Below are positions 54,501 through 60,500 of a stretch of 64,000 nucleotides of DNA, piece after piece (positions within the stretch are counted from its first letter, which is position 1; every line of letters starts with the position of its first letter). Source of the DNA: Apis mellifera (taxonomy: Eukaryota; Arthropoda; Insecta; Hymenoptera; Apidae). The position numbers were made by a program, and so were the translations under genes. The notes under the pieces were generated by a model. The model was not told the origin of the DNA. It was given only the letters and a program-made list of their open reading frames with translations, and did not search any database. Location: assembly GCF_003254395.2 (NCBI RefSeq), contig NC_037644.1, positions 13,206,586-13,270,585 on the forward strand. Reading direction: 5' to 3'.

Positions 54501-57500
54501 AGTAATTGGATATAGAGGTGAAAAAGAAAGGGAAAAAAAAAAAAAAAGGGAAGGAAGAAATGCGAGGATCGTATTGGCACCAACTTTCTCTCCTCTTCGA
54601 GAGGAGGAAGGGATCTCCAACGCTCTAAAAATTATTAGAGTAATGGGATAAAATTGCAGGTTGAAGGAAATGAATTGAAAATCGTGATTGGGACTCGAGG
54701 AATCGTATAACAAACGAATAATTTTTTTTAGAGATGAAAATTTCCTTTTCCTTATATATTTCTCCTCCCTATATATTTTTACCGAAATTTCGAATTTCAT
54801 TCTCCAATTCCGTTAGTCGAACGAGAAGAAAAATTCTCTGACGAAAGAGAAGATCTTTTTCATCCAAAGTCAAGAATTTCTGATGAAATTTGTATTTGGA
54901 AAACTTTATATTACTTTAAACCGATAGAAATGAGAAGAAGAATTCGCGCATACGAGGTATATCTGTATTAAAAATTTTTCTTATCTGGAAAATTCTTCTC
55001 AGTTTCTTGAATATACGAGGGAAAGAATATATTATCTCTAAATCTCAGAATCTATCCGCATGTTGTGTACAATTGTTACGATTTTTCGTTCGATGTAAAT
55101 TATTTCATCGAACGAAATCTCGAAAAATCAATTTACACAGATTAGGAACTACAAATTATTACATAGAAAATTTGAAAAGTTACAAGGAAAAAAAATTGAT
55201 GAAGTTATCCCCGTTTAGTCGACTGTTTGAAAAAAGATGTCGATTCGCCGCAGGAAACGTGAACAAGTGGAATCGATTCGGCGAAAGAACCCCTAGAAAC
55301 TGCCCCATAAACTTTTATGAGCGTGAACAAAAATAGCGAAATACGTAAGAAACTCAAACCTTCCCCTTTTGTTTCCCCTTCGATGCGTCCAACTTGTCGA
55401 TTCGAGTTTTACTCGAGGACTTTACGTGAGCAGTCGGCCAACACGAAAGTCAAACGTGAATATCTTTCGACCGAGATTGAAAATTTATCGTTTCCATGAT
55501 ATTTTTCGCTTTTTCCTGCTGCCAGTACTCGCACGCGCTATCTCGCGGTGAGATTTTGAAACAAACGAAACGACGAGGAAAAAGAGAGAGAAAGAGAAAG
55601 AGGAGAAACGTCGAATTTTATCGAAACGAATTAATTCGTGTTATGAATTCCTGTATTGTGTTGATTAAAGCGAATGTTATATCCAGAAATATAATGGTTA
55701 AATAAAATTGGAGAAATTAGGATGTTAACACCTTTCTGAATGTTTTCATCGTATTAATATTATTTCGTTTTGAAATTCATGTTGTTAATGATACAATGTT
55801 AAAAATAAAATTAATATCAGAATATTATACACTGCTTTTCTTCTTGCAAACGAAAAAGTTCGAACATTATCGTTTTGTCGCGAACAGAATAACGTGTTAT
55901 TCCTTTAACAATCTCTTTCTCGAACAAAACGTATCTTTTTTCACAGAATCAGTAACATCTCAATCTCGTCGATAATAATCATAATATTTCATTCCGTCGA
56001 CTAAGGTTTCCAATTATAAGACGAAACTTCAATTCGCAATTTAACTCGGTTGTAATCCAATTACAAGCTTTTCTCGTTCAATCACCTCCCTGTTACACGT
56101 ATAAACATTTCTCGCTGTTTATCGGATGATAAATCATCCGAAATTCCATCGAAATGACATCTTGTCGTATCGCGCGCAAATTATCCCTCCCTCCGTGCAG
56201 CATTTACTCGTTTCCAACTCGAGATACAAGTCGGTGGTTCAGGTTGACGCTAAAGCAAACACAACAGTTGCGTCCAGTTATTGCTCCCCTTGTCAGCTGG
56301 CAAATTCCAGGGGCATAATTACAATCCCTCGAGCGCCGAGTTGCCTCCTCGTTCGTCCAAATTCAAAATTATTCCACGGCTATCTAATTAATTAATTAAT
56401 CGATACGCTCGACATTTTAACGATTGACCATATTATATACGAACGACTTGTATATGTTAATTTGATACCACGTTTCGATAGATGGTCGAACCTTGGAATT
56501 TTCTTTCGCGTTGAATGGAAAGTTTTGATCGACGCGTTATCGTTATTATCGATTTATTATTTGCGGAGGGAAGGACATTGAAGGACGGCCGATAATGATT
56601 CCAGCTTAATCGTCCATCGTTTAATCCCTTCGAGTTTAATCTTCTTATACGATGGTTCTTATAAGATTGATAGAGGTTAATTTCCAACTTTAGGGTGGAT
56701 TTCTTTTTTTTTTCTTTTTCTTTTAAATATGGGATAGAGGAGATTGGCCCTTTGTTGATCGATCATTATCGAAGTTTTATGGAGACTAAATCTGTATTTA
56801 TCGTTTCGCATTGATGATCCAAGTATGAATTAAATTTCGGATCGAAGATCGTTTTAAAGTTTAGATTCGAGAAAATTTATCGTTTCGTTCACGTTAATCG
56901 AAATAAATTAAATTCCGAATCGATGAGTTTCAAAGTTCGGATTCGGGAAAATTTTACATTAATCGAAATAAATTAAATTTCGGATCAAAGGATTTCAAAG
57001 TTTGGATTCGGGAAAATTTATCGTTTCGTTCGCGTTAATCGAAATAAATTAAATTTCGGATCGAAGGATTTCAAAGTTGAATCTTTTTTCAAAATCATAT
57101 ATTAATGATCCAAATATGAATTAAATTTCGAATCGAAGAATTTTAAAATTCGGAAAATTTATCGTTTCGTTCACATTAATCGAAATAAATTAAATTTTGA
57201 ATCGAAGAGTTTCAAAGTTCGAATTCGGGAAAATTTTTCGTTCATATTAATCGAAATAAATTAAATTTTGGATCGAAGGATTTCAAAGTTGGATCTTTTT
57301 TCAAAAAATTCGAAATAAATTACAATATGTTCGCATTAATGATTCAAGTATGAATTAAATTTCGAATCGAAGAATTTTAAAGTTCGGATTCGAGAAAATT
57401 TATCGTTATTTTGGATCGAAAGATTTCAAAGTTGGATTTTTCAAAAGATTCGACAATCATGCGTTCGCATTAATGATCCAAGTATGAATTAAATTTCGAA

Positions 57501-60500
57501 TCGAAGAGTTTCAAAATTCGGAAAATTTATCATTTCGTTCACATTAATCGAAATAAATTAAATTTCAGATCGAAGAATTTCAAAGTTTGGATTCGAGAAA
57601 ATTTATTATTCACATTAATCGAAATAAATTAAATTTTGGATAAAAGGATTTCAAAATTGGATTTTTTTTCAAAAGATTCGAAATAAATTACAATGTGTTC
57701 GCATTAATGATTCAAGTATGAATTAAATTTCGAATCGAAGAATTTTAAAATTCGGAAAATTTATCATTTCGTTCACATTAATCGAAATAAATTAAATTTT
57801 TGATCAAAGGATTTCAAAGTTGGATCTTTTTTCAAAAGATTCGACAATCATATGTTCGCATTAATGAATTGAATTCCAAGTATGAATTAAATTTCGAATC
57901 GAAGAGTTTCAAAATTCGGATTCGAAAAAATTAATCATTTCGTTCACATTAATCGAAATAAATTAAATTTTGGATCGAAGGATTTCAAACTTGAATCTTT
58001 TTTCAAAAGATTCGACAACCATGCATTAACGATCCAAGTACGAATGAAACCTGGGATCGAAGAGTTTGGATCTTTTTTCAAAAAGATTCGACAACCGCGA
58101 TTGTTCCGATTCGGGGAAAAATATAAAGCTCGTTCCCTCCGCGCACGTACAAAACGAGTTTTATTCAACCAGCCGCGGAAACAATACGCATCGAGTTTGT
58201 CACCAGCAGATGTGTCCAAGATGGACCGACCAGCACGTATTCGGACTTATTCACGGCTCGGCCGTAAGTTAAATCGCTCGTTTCGTGTAAATTTCGTCTA
58301 AATTCGAGCGCGATTTATTTTCACATTCGTACGCAAAATATTTATTTTTCTCGATCCTTGTCCCTTTTCCCCTCGTCTCGAGAGCTACAGGAAAGGTCAT
58401 TTTTTTTAAACTAAACGTAGACAAACACACGTTTCTTTTCTTCCAGGATGGACACGCAATCGGCCCAGAAGAACGAGAGCTTTTTCCAGTGCTGCAGCGG
58501 ATTCTGCATCGACCTGCTGCAGAAGTTCTCGGAGGAGATCGGGTTCACTTACGAGCTCGTCAGAGTGGAGGATGGGAAATGGGGCACGTTGGAGGTAATT
58601 AATTATATTTACCTTCTAATCGAGTGGACAAGTTGAAACAAACGTCAAGAGCGCGAAATGTAATTGATTAACGGAAGAGAATAGAGAAATATCGTTGGTA
58701 AGTTCAATTTCATTAAAATAAAGTTTATATATATATTTTTTTTTTAAATTGTTCCATTACAGTCCACAAGTTGATAAAGATGAACAATTACGAATGAATC
58801 GTAGGATTTCGTGAAATCAATTGCGAATTCTTAATCCGGAGAAATGGAAAGGAATTAGTTTCGATAATAACGAAGCGTCTTGGAAATTGGACCGCGGATT
58901 CGATATCGCGAATCCTTTTTAATCCTCGTCGATAGAATTGCAATCACGTTCATTGATAACGCGTCCCAATTACATTTTTATCTCCCGAGAAAAACGAAAA
59001 AAAGTTTTTAGATTTCGAAGAAAAACTTGTTGAAAATTACGACAAATAAAAAACTACAACTAAAATCGAAAGATCGATCGATATTTCAATTTGAATCCTT
59101 TTCTCTCTCTTTCTTTTTTTCGAATGTTAAAACACGATTTTATAAATCGATTTAAATAAAATATTCGATTTTAATCAGAGTATAGGAGGAAATTTGAATC
59201 CTCCTGATTCGTCGATTCGAATTCCGCGTATTTTCTCGCACAAAATGAAATATAATGGGATATTAATTCCGTTCGCAGAATGGGAAATGGAACGGTTTGA
59301 TAGCCGATCTGGTGAATCGGAAAACAGACATGGTGATGACATCTCTGATGATCAATTCGGAAAGGGAAGCCGTGGTCGATTTCACGGTGCCGTACATGGA
59401 GACAGGTATCGCCATCGTGGTGGCGAAGAGGACCGGTATAATATCTCCCACTGCCTTCCTTGGTAAATAATCCCCTGGACAACTATAAAAATCGAATCTA
59501 AAAATCGAACTAAAACTGTGAAAGTCGAATCGCCATTTTTTCCTTCCATCGCTTCTTTCTACTCGAATTAAAAAATTTTCAATTCCAATCCCAGAACTTA
59601 ATTTCAATTTCCAGAACCATTCGACACCGCGTCTTGGATGCTGGTCGGGATCGTGGCCATACACGCGGCCACGATAATGATACTCCTGTTCGAATGGTTG
59701 TCACCATCCGGTTTCAACATGAAGGTAAACCCTTCAGACGCTGCGCAGAAACTATTGGTATTACTATTAATTTCGCTTCTTATTAGCTATCCACGCTTTC
59801 CATTCCATAAAGAAAAAAAAAAAAAGACACGAGAAATTATCTGTCGCGCCAATGATCATTAATCTGAACGAAGCGCGTCACAATACGTTTCCCCGTATTG
59901 AAGGGAAAAGAGATCGATCGACACTTTTCCCTTTCCTCGACAGAGAACGCTTCGTCTTCTTCTTCCTATTCTTCTTCTTTTTTTATCTTTTTTTATTCCC
60001 TTTTCGATGAAATTTCCGAAACACTCGATTTCGTTCGACGTTGCCTCCGTCGATCAAGAAGATTTTTCTTTGGGGAATTTCCGATGGGAAGGAATTAAAA
60101 AATAATAACAATCATATATCTGGTTACTTTTAACTTCATTTCGAAACTTATGAAACAAATTATACATAGAAATGCTGTATACAATAAATAAATAAATAAA
60201 TTTCGAAGCGAATCCTCCGACAAAGCTTAACTTAGACACTTAGCTAGACTAGAACGTTTTCTTATTATTGCAACGTTGCCGCTAACCGGTTTGAAAACGG
60301 TGTAATCTCGACGGAGGACGAGACTGGTTTTCTTTTCTTTCCATGATTGCAGAAGAATCCATCGCCCAACCATCGCTTCTCCTTTTGCCGGACGTACTGG
60401 CTGGTCTGGGCCGTATTATTTCAGGCAGCCGTCCATATCGATTCTCCTAGGGGATTCACAGCCAGGTCGGTAAAAACGATTTCTACATTGTCAATTAAAA

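Larger units (their letters stand above)
36722..58446 (+). other. Intron 6 (about 21.7 kb)
   Basis: Donor GTAAGT, acceptor CTTCCAG ending at 58446. At least ten independent arrays (listed) occupy about half of it. Unique stretches are about 36722-38500, 40086-41240, 41590-42365, 43226-43790, 44411-45984, 46660-47110, 48056-48600, 49690-50780, 51651-52100, 54130-56770 and 58081-58446. The patch 51690-52040 is noticeably GC-richer and non-repetitive. No host exon or RNA gene was recognised. The long frames at 46637-47179 (+) and 54243-54800 (-) are low-complexity or cross repeats. Confidence 0.85.

Noticed and set aside
54243..54800. 185-codon - strand open frame
   Set aside because: Ser/Phe/Leu low-complexity reading of purine-rich + strand DNA; no motif, and alternative frames are open over the same bases.
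58448..58636. ATG at 58448 as an independent start
   Set aside because: The Met is internal to exon 7; the preceding G completes a Glu codon from exon 6 and the S1 alignment continues across the junction.
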